Shown here: positions 25,472-33,264 of the stretch, piece by piece
Layout of the letters: the number at the start of each line of letters is the position of its first letter
Numbering within the stretch: position 1 is the first letter of the stretch
From: Actomonas aquatica
GTDB lineage: Bacteria; Verrucomicrobiota; Verrucomicrobiia; Opitutales; Opitutaceae
Length of the DNA stretch: 64,000 nt
NCBI RefSeq assembly: GCF_019679435.2
Contig: NZ_CP139781.1
Coordinates: forward strand, 2,976,001 to 3,040,000
Direction: 5' to 3'
Program-made: the position numbers and the translations under genes
Notes under the pieces: model-generated
The model's database searches: none
The model's input: the letters and a program-made list of their open reading frames with translations, nothing else
What the model was told of the DNA's origin: nothing

Positions 25472-26845
25472 ATGAAATCCTTTCGACTCTCCGTTCTGCT
25501 CGGCCTGTCTGCCCTGCTCGCCTTGCCCTCCCAAGCCGCCGATGCGGACAAGCCCGCCGCGCCGACCGTGCCGGAATATGAACTCGCCCTGCCCATGTAT
25601 GACAACGGCCTGCCCGGCCGCGGCCCGCTTCGCCGTCACACTTGGTTTCAAAACCTCTGGCAAAGTCGCCGCGCCAAATGGGCCAAGCAGGTCGAGGCCG
25701 ACCAGGGCGCCGTCGTCTTCTTCGGCGACTCCATCACCCAGGGCTGGGAGGACGACATGGCGACCGCCTTCCCCGGCCTGAAACTCGCCAACCGCGGCAT
25801 CTCCGGCGACACCACCCGCGGCCTGCTCCTGCGCCTCCAACACGACGTGCTCGCGCTCAACCCCAGCGCCATCGTCCTGCTCATCGGCACCAACGACATC
25901 GAGGAAGGCGCCCGCAACGACACCATCACCAAAAACGTCGAGCTGCTGGTCGAGCGCATCCAGGCCCACAGCCGCGCCGTGCCCATCATCCTCAACCTCG
26001 TCTTCCCCAGCTCGCCCAAAAAGGAACGCCCGCCCCACTACATCACCGATCTCAACGCCCGCTACCAAGGCGCCTTCAAGGGCGACCCGCAGGTCATCAT
26101 CCTCGACACCTGGACCCTCTTCGCCGACGCCGAGGGCAACGCCAAACTCGCCGAGATGCCCGACCTCCTTCACCCCAACGAGATCGGTTACGCCAAGTGG
26201 CGCGACGCCCTCTGGCCCATCTTCGCCACGCTCGGCCTCGTTGAAACCACCACCGATCTCGACTGGCAACCCGACCCCGGTTTCACCGCCCTCTTCAACG
26301 GCCACGACCTCACCGGCTGGGGCTACCGTCCGACCTCCGCGGCAGACCGAGAAGCCGCGCGCGGTTGGCAAGCCGCCGATCCCAATGCCGCCCCCTGGCC
26401 GTTCGTCGAGGAAGCGGTCAACTTCGACGGCCTGCGCGAATCGCCCGACGGTCGCTACCGCGCCGTCAATGGTCGGCTCGTGGTCACCACCCCCGCCGAA
26501 GGTCGCCTCATTCAACAGCTCTGGACCCAAGCGGAGTTCGGCACCGACTTCGAACTGCGCCTCGAATTCCGCGCCACCCCCAACGCCGACAGCGGCGTCT
26601 ACGTGCGCGCCCCCCAACTCCAATGCCGCGACTACCAGCTCGCCGGTCCGTGGAAGGACCTCCCGCACTACCGGCCCGGCGATTGGAACGAGCTCATCAT
26701 CACCGTGCGCGGCAACACGCTTCACGCGACCTGCAACGGTGACGAACTTGATGCCGGCCTCACCCTGCCCGACACCGGCCCCATCGGCCTCGAAGGCGAC
26801 CGCGGCCAGATGGAATACCGCCGCATCCAACTGCGCCCGCTTTGA
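25472..26845 (+). CDS. secreted fusion: GDSL/SGNH esterase + DUF1080 domain
   Basis: A 457-residue protein with a signal peptide (MKSFRLSVLLGLSALLALPSQA). Residues about 75-260 are an SGNH hydrolase: GDSITQGW with nucleophile Ser87, the Gly in NRGISGDTT, the GTND block, and DLLHPNEIGY with catalytic Asp and His. Residues about 265-457 are a DUF1080 (3-keto-disaccharide hydrolase/LamG-like) domain, starting GFTALFNGHDLTGWGY and ending with GPIGLEGDRGQMEYRRIQL. The fusion suggests deacylation combined with binding or cleavage of a carbohydrate outside the cytoplasm. The stop codon lies inside a TGAAATTTCA palindrome that begins a large inverted repeat. Confidence 0.9.
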   Translation: MKSFRLSVLLGLSALLALPSQAADADKPAAPTVPEYELALPMYDNGLPGRGPLRRHTWFQNLWQSRRAKWAKQVEADQGAVVFFGDSITQGWEDDMATAFPGLKLANRGISGDTTRGLLLRLQHDVLALNPSAIVLLIGTNDIEEGARNDTITKNVELLVERIQAHSRAVPIILNLVFPSSPKKERPPHYITDLNARYQGAFKGDPQVIILDTWTLFADAEGNAKLAEMPDLLHPNEIGYAKWRDALWPIFATLGLVETTTDLDWQPDPGFTALFNGHDLTGWGYRPTSAADREAARGWQAADPNAAPWPFVEEAVNFDGLRESPDGRYRAVNGRLVVTTPAEGRLIQQLWTQAEFGTDFELRLEFRATPNADSGVYVRAPQLQCRDYQLAGPWKDLPHYRPGDWNELIITVRGNTLHATCNGDELDAGLTLPDTGPIGLEGDRGQMEYRRIQLRPL

Positions 26846-26899
26846 AATTTCAGCCGCGCCGCTTTCCACTTTCGCGATGCGGCGCACGTGAAATTTCAA
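26842..26899. repeat. large inverted repeat built from two TGAAATTTCA palindromes
   Basis: TTGAAATTTCA (26842-26852) and TGAAATTTCAA (26889-26899) are perfect reverse complements, and each contains the 10-bp palindrome TGAAATTTCA. GCCGC (26853-26857) and GCGGC (26879-26883) extend the stem. It sits at the 3' end of the esterase gene and about 190 bp before the Ton operon. It may be a terminator-type stem or a paired operator. Confidence 0.6.
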
Positions 26900-27022
26900 C
26901 CCGCGCGTAAATCCGTTTGAAGGGTTCCGCGCCACCCCGGGGTTCTCGCGCCGGATGCCTGCAATGTTTTTTTGAATACATCCGCTCACCCCGTATTCGC
27001 GTGCGATTTAACGTTCGTCTAA

Positions 27023-27051
27023 TTGACATCGTTGGCGCACTGCGGATTCAT
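27023..27051 (+). promoter_or_regulatory. possible promoter of the Ton operon
   Basis: A perfect TTGACA (27023-27028) is followed after 16-17 bp by GATTCA/ATTCAT (27045-27051), a poor -10 match. The region 26846-27092 has no gene. Further upstream, GAATAC (26974-26979) and GTATTC (26993-26998) form a 6-bp inverted repeat. Confidence 0.3.
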
Positions 27052-27092
27052 CACTCCCTCTTCGGCTCGCCTCACCACTACCCTGTTCGTTC

Positions 27093-27878
27093 ATGCCCGC
27101 TTTACCCCGACTGCGACATAACGTCGGTCTCGCGTTGGCCTGCGTCATTCCTTGCACGCTGCTGACTCCCGCCTTCGCCGACACCGCCCTTAATGATGTG
27201 CAAAAAGCCGCGACCGAATGGGCGCGACTCCGATCCGAGACCACCCGTCTCGAAAAAGCCTGGGACTCCGAGCGCGACCTGCTGACCGCGTCACTCGCCG
27301 GTCTCGGCGTGCAGGCCGATCAACTCGCCGGCCAGCGCGACACCCTCGCCGCCCAGACCGAATCCGCCCGCACCGAGATCGACGCGCTCACCGCCACCAA
27401 TCGCGAGACCGCCGCTCGCATCGAAGAAGCCGGCACCCGCATCGACGCGCTCTCCGCCCAACTCATCGCGCTGCGCCCCGCGCTCCCGCCACGCCTCTCC
27501 GCCGCGCTCGAGTTGCCCTACCGCAGCCTCGCCAGTCCCGACCTCACGCCGGCCGAACGCATGCGGCACACGATGACGATTCTCAACCAGTGCAATCGCT
27601 TCAACCAGACCTTCGTCCTCTCCGAGGAAATCCTCGCCGTCACACCCGGCGGTGAAGAGCGCCTTCTCGAGGTGCTCTATTGGGGCCTCGCCCAAGGTTG
27701 CGCGCTCGACCGCTCCGGCGGCGAAGCGTTCGTCGGCCGCGCCGTCGATGGCATCTGGTCCTGGCAACCCGCACCTGATCTCGTCGGCGAACTGACCGAC
27801 CTGATCGACATCCATCAGGACAAGGAAGCCCCCGCCTTCGTCACCATCCCCGCGCAGATCACGGAGGGCGCCCAATGA
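27093..27878 (+). CDS. DUF3450 periplasmic coiled-coil protein of the Ton system
   Basis: A 261-residue protein with a signal peptide (CVIPCTLLTPAFA) and a long heptad-rich region from about residue 30 to 130, ending in a globular part with TPAERMRHTMTILNQCNRFNQ and a VLYWGLAQGCALDRSG motif. This is the arrangement of DUF3450 proteins, which nearly always precede a long ExbB-type protein in TonB operons of Gram-negative bacteria. It probably links the energising complex to periplasmic partners. It overlaps the next gene by 4 bases, so the two products should be made in fixed ratio. Exact role unknown. Confidence 0.85.
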   Translation: MPALPRLRHNVGLALACVIPCTLLTPAFADTALNDVQKAATEWARLRSETTRLEKAWDSERDLLTASLAGLGVQADQLAGQRDTLAAQTESARTEIDALTATNRETAARIEEAGTRIDALSAQLIALRPALPPRLSAALELPYRSLASPDLTPAERMRHTMTILNQCNRFNQTFVLSEEILAVTPGGEERLLEVLYWGLAQGCALDRSGGEAFVGRAVDGIWSWQPAPDLVGELTDLIDIHQDKEAPAFVTIPAQITEGAQ

Positions 27879-29311
27879 GCCGCACGCACCTCACCGCCGC
27901 GACCACGTTCGCCGGCCTCCTCCTCGCGACCGCCGCCTCCGCCCAGACCGCCGAGTCCATCGCGCGCTACGACGCCATTCTCCGCCAGGCCGCCACCGCT
28001 TACACCGCCCGCATCGAACAGGCGACCCAGACGCTCAACGACACCCGCGTCCGCATCGGCGAAGAAAAGATCCCACTCCTAAACGACCTCCGCGCCCTCG
28101 AAGACCGCATCCTTAATCTCCGCGCCGAGATCACCACCTTCCAAACCAACACCGCCAACTTCGCCAACGACAAGGCGCGTCGCGAACAGGAAGCCGAGGC
28201 CCAACGCCTCAACATCTCCTACTTCGCCGGCACCGCCGCCGAAGGCCTCTCCACCCTCACCAGCTCGCTCGGCAACGTGGAAGCCGAACACTGGGCCGAG
28301 CAGGTTGGCACGCTCCGCAATCGCCTCGATCCCGTTGGCGGCATTCCCGACATCTCTGCCGCCGTCGAAACCGCCGAGATGCTCTACGCCCGCGTCGAGT
28401 CGCTCATCGGCGGCCACGCCCGCGCCGGCGTTGCCGTCTCTGCCGAGGCCCACGAACTCGTCAACGGCACCTTCGCCTTCTTCGGCCCCGAAACCTTCTT
28501 CGTCGGCGACAACGGCATCGCCGGCACCGTGCGCGCTCGCGACGAAGGCGCCGCGCCGATGGTCTATCCGCTCGCCGGTTGGGACGCCGCCGACGCCGCC
28601 GCGTTTGCCGCCGGTCAACCCGCCGCCATCCCCGCCGACGTTTCCGGCGGCAAAGCCCTGCAACTCGCCGAGAGCCAGGGTAACTGGATCGATCACATCA
28701 ACAAGGGCGGCATCGTCGGCTACTCCATCCTCGGCCTCGGCGCCTTTGCCCTGCTCACCGCCTTCGTCAAGATGGTCGACCTGCGCAACCTCTCGGTCGA
28801 CGCCCCCGCCGCTACCCTGCCTGTGCTCACCAGCGTGACCGAGGAGAGCCCCGCCGCCGCTGAGGGCAAATTGAGCGGCCTGCGCATAACCAGTCGCGAG
28901 CTCTTCGCCACCGGCATCCGCCACGCCGCCAAACCCAAAGACGTGATCGAGGAGCACCTCCACGCCTTCATCCTCCGCGAGCGTCTGCACCACGAGCGTT
29001 GGTTGCCCATGCTCGCCGTCATCGCCGCCGCCTCACCCCTCCTCGGCCTGCTCGGCACCGTCGTCGGCATGGTGAAGACCTTCACCCTCATCACCGTCTT
29101 CGGCACTGGCAACGCCGCCAAACTTTCCAGTGGTATCTCCGAAGCCCTCGTCACCACCGAGCTCGGCCTCACCGTCGCCATCCCGACCCTCGTCCTCCAC
29201 GGTCTGCTCTCCTACCGCACGCAGAAAAACCTGTCGCTGCTGGAACGCTACGGCGTCGAGTTCATCACCGCCAACGAGGACCGCAAGGTCACCCACCCAA
29301 CGAAGTCCTGA
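27875..29311 (+). CDS. long ExbB/TolQ-type proton channel with periplasmic coiled-coil domain (TtpC-like)
   Basis: A 478-residue protein. It has a signal peptide (LLLATAASAQ), then a periplasmic part of about 250 residues that begins with heptad repeats (about 30-110). After that come one helix (about 285-305, GIVGYSILGLGAFALLTAFV) and the MotA/TolQ/ExbB core (about 370-470) with LPMLAVIAAASPLLGLLGTVVGMVKTF and ITTELGLTVAIPTLVLHGLLSY-type helices (written in part). It is the TtpC group of long ExbB proteins seen in three-component Ton systems. It would form the proton channel that powers TonB. It is coupled to DUF3450 by a 4-base overlap. The gap to the next gene holds an 8-3-8 hairpin element. 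Confidence 0.88.
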   Translation: MSRTHLTAATTFAGLLLATAASAQTAESIARYDAILRQAATAYTARIEQATQTLNDTRVRIGEEKIPLLNDLRALEDRILNLRAEITTFQTNTANFANDKARREQEAEAQRLNISYFAGTAAEGLSTLTSSLGNVEAEHWAEQVGTLRNRLDPVGGIPDISAAVETAEMLYARVESLIGGHARAGVAVSAEAHELVNGTFAFFGPETFFVGDNGIAGTVRARDEGAAPMVYPLAGWDAADAAAFAAGQPAAIPADVSGGKALQLAESQGNWIDHINKGGIVGYSILGLGAFALLTAFVKMVDLRNLSVDAPAATLPVLTSVTEESPAAAEGKLSGLRITSRELFATGIRHAAKPKDVIEEHLHAFILRERLHHERWLPMLAVIAAASPLLGLLGTVVGMVKTFTLITVFGTGNAAKLSSGISEALVTTELGLTVAIPTLVLHGLLSYRTQKNLSLLERYGVEFITANEDRKVTHPTKS

Positions 29312-29336
29312 TGGCTACCTCCGCTACACCCATCGC

Positions 29337-29365
29337 TGTAGCCGGGGTCGGTGCCCCCGGTCCCC
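29337..29365. repeat. 8-3-8 hairpin element (copy 1), between the two exbB genes
   Basis: TGTAG is followed by CCGGGGTC (29342-29349), loop GGT, and GCCCCCGG (29353-29360), then TCCCC. The stem has one mismatch. The layout matches the copies near 32,650 and 37,720-37,843. No T-run follows, so it is not a standard terminator and the operon probably reads through it. Confidence 0.55.
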
Positions 29366-29385
29366 ACCCCGTTTCGACCTGACTC

Positions 29386-29880
29386 ATGGAAGCCCTCCGC
29401 GATCTCCTGCAGCAAGGTGGCCCCGTCATGGTGCCGCTCATCCTGCTGTCGATCGTGCTCTACGAGCGCTGCTTCGGACTCTACTTCAGCGTGCGCCGCG
29501 CCAGCCGCCTGCTCACCCAGGATCGCGCCGCCGGGCTCGATTCGCTCACCGCGGTGCGCATGACCCGACTCGATCTGCAGGAGACCTTTCGGCAGCAACG
29601 TTTCATCATCAGCACGCTCATCGCCGCCGCGCCGCTCATGGGTCTGCTCGGCACCGTCACCGGCATGATCTCGACCTTCGAGAGCCTCATCGATCGCAGC
29701 GGTCAAAAGTCCTTCGAAGGCCTCGCCGACGGCATCTCCGTCGCCCTCATCACCACCGAGACCGGCCTGGCGATCGCCATCCCCGCCGTGATCCTCCTCC
29801 ACTTCGCCCACCGCCATGTGCAGCACGGCGAACAATCCCTCGTCAAACGCGAGAGCGACCTCATGGCCACCGCCGCCTGA
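29386..29880 (+). CDS. exbB: short ExbB-type proton channel subunit
   Basis: A 164-residue MotA/TolQ/ExbB protein with three helices. The N-terminal helix is about residues 12-30 (VPLILLSIVLYERCFG); the pair is in TLIAAAPLMGLLGTVTGMISTF (about 78-100) and LITTETGLAIAIPAVILLHF (about 120-140). The short loops place most of the soluble part in the cytoplasm. It is a standard-size second ExbB after the long TtpC-like one, which is the usual arrangement in these operons. It should assemble with ExbD (next gene) into the energising pentamer-dimer complex that drives TonB. Its start codon follows the hairpin repeat by 20 bp. Confidence 0.92.
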   Translation: MEALRDLLQQGGPVMVPLILLSIVLYERCFGLYFSVRRASRLLTQDRAAGLDSLTAVRMTRLDLQETFRQQRFIISTLIAAAPLMGLLGTVTGMISTFESLIDRSGQKSFEGLADGISVALITTETGLAIAIPAVILLHFAHRHVQHGEQSLVKRESDLMATAA

Positions 29881-29921
29881 CCCTTTCACCGCCGTTTGCC
29901 TCACGTTCACCCCGCTTCCGG

Positions 29922-30341
29922 ATGCTCAAAACCACTCGCTCCGATTCCCGTTACCAGGCCGTCGCCATCGATCTCGCCCCCATGATCGACTGCGTGTTCA
30001 TCCTGCTCATCTTCTTCATCGTCACTTCGGTTTTTGTCGAAGACCCCGGCGTCGAAGTGGAACGCCCCGACACCCGCGGCGAAGCCGTCACCGATCGCAA
30101 CGCCCTGCTCCTCGCCATCTCCGCCGACGACGGCATCTACTTCGACGGCCAGCAAATCCGGATGGACCAAGTCGCCGCCACCCTGCGCCAGGCGTCGTTC
30201 TCCGATGAGGCCACGGTGATCATCCGCGCCGACCGTCATGCCAGCCACGGCACCTTTGCCGGCGTCTACTCCGAAGCCAAACGCGCCGGCCTCGCCCACG
30301 TCCAATTCGCCACCGCCCGCCTAGGCTCCGCCCAACCCTGA
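29922..30341 (+). CDS. exbD: ExbD-type biopolymer transport protein
   Basis: A 139-residue protein with a short cytoplasmic start, a single helix at about residues 20-40 (IDLAPMIDCVFILLIFFIVTS), and a periplasmic domain of about 95 residues. Asp24 in APMIDCVFILLIFF is the proton-carrying residue of the ExbD/TolR family and is present. The periplasmic part ends with TVIIRADRHASHGTFAGV, the usual conserved strand. It partners with the ExbB proteins and TonB. The start at 29922 was chosen because the family N-terminus begins there; a longer frame upstream overlaps exbB. A repeat-rich 90-bp gap separates it from tonB. Confidence 0.92.
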   Translation: MLKTTRSDSRYQAVAIDLAPMIDCVFILLIFFIVTSVFVEDPGVEVERPDTRGEAVTDRNALLLAISADDGIYFDGQQIRMDQVAATLRQASFSDEATVIIRADRHASHGTFAGVYSEAKRAGLAHVQFATARLGSAQP

Positions 30342-30351
30342 ATACATGTCA

Positions 30352-30421
30352 GATGTAGGATGTAAGATGTAAACCATCACACACCCTACATCTTACATCC
30401 TACATCACACATCTTACATCT
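30352..30421. repeat. heptamer-repeat hairpin between exbD and tonB
   Basis: The left arm GATGTAGGATGTAAGATGTA (30352-30371) is the perfect reverse complement of 30387-30406 across a 15-nt loop. The right side is five tandem heptamers TACATCN (30387-30421); the left side is three heptamers of the complementary form. It fills nearly the whole gap and starts 11 bp after the exbD stop. It may tune expression of exbD relative to tonB. Confidence 0.85.
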
Positions 30422-30431
30422 CCCGCCCGCC

Positions 30432-31142
30432 ATGCCTTCCTCCCCCGTCCCCCTCGATCTTGATCCCGCCAGCGGGCTGGGTCGTCAGGTCGCCAAATGG
30501 GGCGCCGGGTTGGGCATGAGTCTGGTCATTCTCTTCGTCCTCGCTCACGTGCAGCGCACCGAGATCGTGCCGCCGCCCGCCCCCATCGCCGATCTGCAGA
30601 CCATGGTGCTGGAAGACCCGCCCCCACCGCCGCCCGAGATCGCCACCCGCGAGCCCCCACCGCCCACCGTGCTCGACCTCGAACCGATCGCTTCCGACAA
30701 CGTCGTCAAAGTCGCCGTCGCCCCGCTCACCTACGAGATCCCGCTGCCCGAAGCCACGCCCCTGCTCGAGTTCAACCTGGCCGACTTCAAACCCGACATG
30801 GATTCGGGCGAGAACAACCCCGACCACATTTTCCAATTCCGCGACGTCGACCAGCGCCCCGTCATCGTTCATCGCAAAAAACCCGACGTATCGAACGACT
30901 TGATACGCAAGGTTCCCGACCCTCGCGTGGTCGTGAGCATGGTCGTCACCCGTGGTGGCTCCGTGCGCAACATCAGCATGGTCCAGTCCTCCGGTAACAA
31001 GGAGCTGGACCGCATCGTCGCCGACGCCCTCGCCGAATGGCGTTTCCGTCCCGCCATCCGCAATGGCGTCGCGGTCAACTGCCTCGTTATCCAATCCATC
31101 GTCATCAAACAGTCCCGCGGTGGTTCACCCTTCAGCATCTGA
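30432..31142 (+). CDS. tonB: TonB-family energy-transducing protein
   Basis: A 236-residue protein. It has a short N-terminal cytoplasmic part, one helix (about residues 25-43, WGAGLGMSLVILFVLAH), a Pro-rich periplasmic stretch (EDPPPPPPE and REPPPPTV near residues 63-78), and a C-terminal TonB domain (about 150-235) with RVVVSMVVTRGGSVRNISMVQSSG (in part), the ADALAEWRFRPAIRNGVAV block and a final strand. It transmits ExbB/ExbD motion to outer-membrane TonB-dependent receptors. No receptor gene is present in this window, so the cargo is unknown. It follows the heptamer-repeat element by 10 bp. Confidence 0.93.
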   Translation: MPSSPVPLDLDPASGLGRQVAKWGAGLGMSLVILFVLAHVQRTEIVPPPAPIADLQTMVLEDPPPPPPEIATREPPPPTVLDLEPIASDNVVKVAVAPLTYEIPLPEATPLLEFNLADFKPDMDSGENNPDHIFQFRDVDQRPVIVHRKKPDVSNDLIRKVPDPRVVVSMVVTRGGSVRNISMVQSSGNKELDRIVADALAEWRFRPAIRNGVAVNCLVIQSIVIKQSRGGSPFSI

Positions 31143-31167
31143 TCCCCCGCTCCCCTTACCCGCTCTC

Positions 31168-32577
31168 ATGACTGCCCGCCGCCTGCTGCCCCTGCTCGTC
31201 GCCCTCACTGTCTACCCCGGTCTCACTCACGCCCAGCTCGCGGGCAGCGCCGACGCCGCCACCCCGGAACTGTCCCCACAGGAACAGCTCGCCCAGATTC
31301 TCGGCGAACACGCCAGCCAGCCCGACGTCGACCCCGGCCGGGTCATCAACGAGTCGATGAACTTCCGCAAAGAGCGGGAGCCCGATATGACCTCGGCCGA
31401 ATACGCCCTCTACGAACGCATCTCCAGCATGGTGGAAACCAACGCCGCCTTTGCCCTCCAGTTGCTCGAGACCATGCTCGGCGACGACCAGGAGGACAGC
31501 GCCGCCTTCGACCTCGCCCTCGGCAACCTCTACTTCGCCGAAGAACGCATCGACGACGCCCTCGAGCGCTACGAAAGCGCCGTCGGAAAATACCCCGAAT
31601 TTCTCCGCGCCTGGACCAACATCGGCATGATCCACTACCAGCGCGAAAACTGGCCCGAAGCCGCCAAAGCTTTTGCCAAAGCCGTCAACCTCGGCGACCG
31701 CGATGCCCAGACCTTCGGCCTGCTCGCCTTCGCCATGCGCCAGACCGGCAACACTCTCGGCGCCGAGATGGCCTTCATGCAGGCCATGACCGCCAACCCC
31801 GAAGACACCAACTGGATCGGCGGTCTGCTCGAGCTCTACTTCATCAACGGCCGCCACGCCCAATCCGAATCCCTCGTGCGCGAGCTCGTGCGCCTCGAGC
31901 CCGGCAAAGCCGAGAACTGGATGCTCTACGCCTCCCTGCTCGTCCAACTCGAGCGCCCGCTCGAAGCCGCCACCCAGCTTGAGATCGCCCGCCAAATCGG
32001 CGCCGTGAACAAGGACTCCCTCGGCCTGCTCGGTGACCTCTACGTCGGCCTCGGTTTCATCCCCGAAGCCATCTCCGCCTACGAAGCCATCCCGGGCGAT
32101 ACCGACCAACTCGCCTCCGCGCGCCTGCTCACCTACGCCCGTTCCATGATCAACGAGGGCAAACTCGACATTGCCCGCGACATCCTCGGCAAGGTGCCGA
32201 CCTCCACCGAATGGGAGATTGCCAAACCTCGCCACTTTGCCGTCGCCGAACTCGCCGTCGCCGAGAGCGACTGGGCCGCCGCGCAGGAATCCTACGAAGC
32301 CATCATCCAAACCGAGCCGATGAACCCCTACGCACTGCTCGGACTCGGCAACGCCCTCAACGAAGCCGGCGAAACCGCCCGCGCCGAGTTCACCTTTGAG
32401 CACGCCCTGCAAGTTCCTCAGGCCGAAGCCCGCGCCTGCCTGGAGCTGGCCAACATCGCCCTCGTCGACCGCCGCTTCCAACGCGCCATCGAGATGCTCA
32501 ACCGCGCTGACCGCCTCGAGCCCTCCTCCGCCGTCCGCGCCCAAATCGCCCGCATCAACCACCTCGCCGCGCAATAG
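31168..32577 (+). CDS. secreted TPR-repeat protein of the Ton operon
   Basis: A 469-residue protein with a signal peptide (LLPLLVALTVYPGLTHAQ). From about residue 95 to 465 it is made of tetratricopeptide repeats: LALGNLYFAEERIDDALERYESAV, AWTNIGMIHYQRENWPEAAKAFAKAV (in part), LGLLGDLYVGLGFIPEAISAYEAI (in part) and others, about ten units. TPR proteins at this place are typical for DUF3450/TtpC Ton operons and are thought to help assemble the complex or bind receptors (known for the class, inferred here). It begins 25 bp after tonB and is the last gene, followed by two hairpin elements. ATG 31168 was preferred because the signal peptide starts there. Confidence 0.88.
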   Translation: MTARRLLPLLVALTVYPGLTHAQLAGSADAATPELSPQEQLAQILGEHASQPDVDPGRVINESMNFRKEREPDMTSAEYALYERISSMVETNAAFALQLLETMLGDDQEDSAAFDLALGNLYFAEERIDDALERYESAVGKYPEFLRAWTNIGMIHYQRENWPEAAKAFAKAVNLGDRDAQTFGLLAFAMRQTGNTLGAEMAFMQAMTANPEDTNWIGGLLELYFINGRHAQSESLVRELVRLEPGKAENWMLYASLLVQLERPLEAATQLEIARQIGAVNKDSLGLLGDLYVGLGFIPEAISAYEAIPGDTDQLASARLLTYARSMINEGKLDIARDILGKVPTSTEWEIAKPRHFAVAELAVAESDWAAAQESYEAIIQTEPMNPYALLGLGNALNEAGETARAEFTFEHALQVPQAEARACLELANIALVDRRFQRAIEMLNRADRLEPSSAVRAQIARINHLAAQ

Positions 32578-32592
32578 GTCCTCCTCGCCAAC

Positions 32593-32620
32593 TGTAGGCT
32601 GCGAGCTTGCTCGCGCTACG
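32593..32620. repeat. hairpin element, related type (copy 2)
   Basis: GTAG (32594-32597) pairs with CTAC (32616-32619), enclosing GCGAGC (32601-32606), TT and GCTCGC (32609-32614). It starts with TGTAG, as copies 1, 3 and 6 do, but the loop is shorter. It lies after the TPR gene. Confidence 0.5.
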
Positions 32621-32641
32621 CTGCCTCTCAGCGCCCCCCGC

Positions 32642-32669
32642 TGTAGCCGGGCTCCTTGAGCCCGGTCCC
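32642..32669. repeat. 8-3-8 hairpin element (copy 3)
   Basis: TGTAG is followed by CCGGGCTC (32647-32654), loop CTT, and GAGCCCGG (32658-32665), then TCCC. The 8-bp stem is perfect. It lies between the convergent TPR and SET genes and may act as a shared transcript end. Confidence 0.7.
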
Positions 32670-32693
32670 TATCTGCCCCTCCGCCGCCCGGGG

Positions 32694-33209
32694 TCACCGC
32701 ACCGCCGCCGCGTCGCGTTCGCGCAACCACCGCCGCACGCGCCAACGCTGATGCCGGGCCACGATGTAACCGACACACGAGGGCGCGCCACACCGACACG
32801 GATGCCCCAAACCGTCGCGAAAGGTATAGCCGTAATCGAAGCTCAGTTCCTCACCCGCCTCGATATCCCGCGACGCCACGATCCACACCCGGTCATCCCA
32901 AATATCCGACGCGCAATTCGGCTCACAGTGGTGATTGATCAAGCGCGCCACATTGCCGTCCCCCCGCCCGTCGATGGCCCAGGCATCATCCAGAATATAC
33001 AAATAGTCGCACACTACATCGCCGGTCTCGCCAGCCGCCTCCCGGGCTTGCCGCAGCTGCTCCCGCCGCACCGCCTCGCCAAGCGGAATCCGTTCGCCGG
33101 TGTATTCCATCACGACCTCCCCTTCCGCGATGAAACCGCGGGCATACACCCCGCGGCCGTGAATCACCGACCCACGGGCTTCGATCAGATCATCCGGCAC
33201 CGTAACCAT
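32694..33209 (-). CDS. bacterial SET-domain lysine methyltransferase-like protein
   Basis: A 171-residue protein, almost entirely a SET domain. GRGVYARGFIAEGEVVMEYTGERI (in part) is the N-terminal SET block, RLINHHCEPNCASDIWD is the pseudoknot R-x-x-N-H-x-C motif that binds SAM and the substrate lysine, and EELSFDYGY is the second knot strand with the catalytic Tyr. A post-SET-like CRCGAPSCVG follows with three Cys for zinc. All key residues are present, so it is probably an active protein-lysine methyltransferase. It lies 56 bp after the Na+ pump beta subunit gene on the same strand. The start at 33209 was chosen because the upstream extension is Cys/Arg-rich and unlike the family. Confidence 0.87.
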   Translation of the reverse strand: MVTVPDDLIEARGSVIHGRGVYARGFIAEGEVVMEYTGERIPLGEAVRREQLRQAREAAGETGDVVCDYLYILDDAWAIDGRGDGNVARLINHHCEPNCASDIWDDRVWIVASRDIEAGEELSFDYGYTFRDGLGHPCRCGAPSCVGYIVARHQRWRVRRWLRERDAAAVR

Positions 33210-33264
33210 CCCCGAACCACCGTCACAGCGCCTAACTGGCGTCAAGCTCAGGCAGAACCGACTG

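Noticed and set aside
31156-32799. A 547-codon frame antisense to the TPR gene
   Set aside because: No motifs, and it would cover both the TPR gene and the hairpin elements; the TPR repeats are clear on the other strand.
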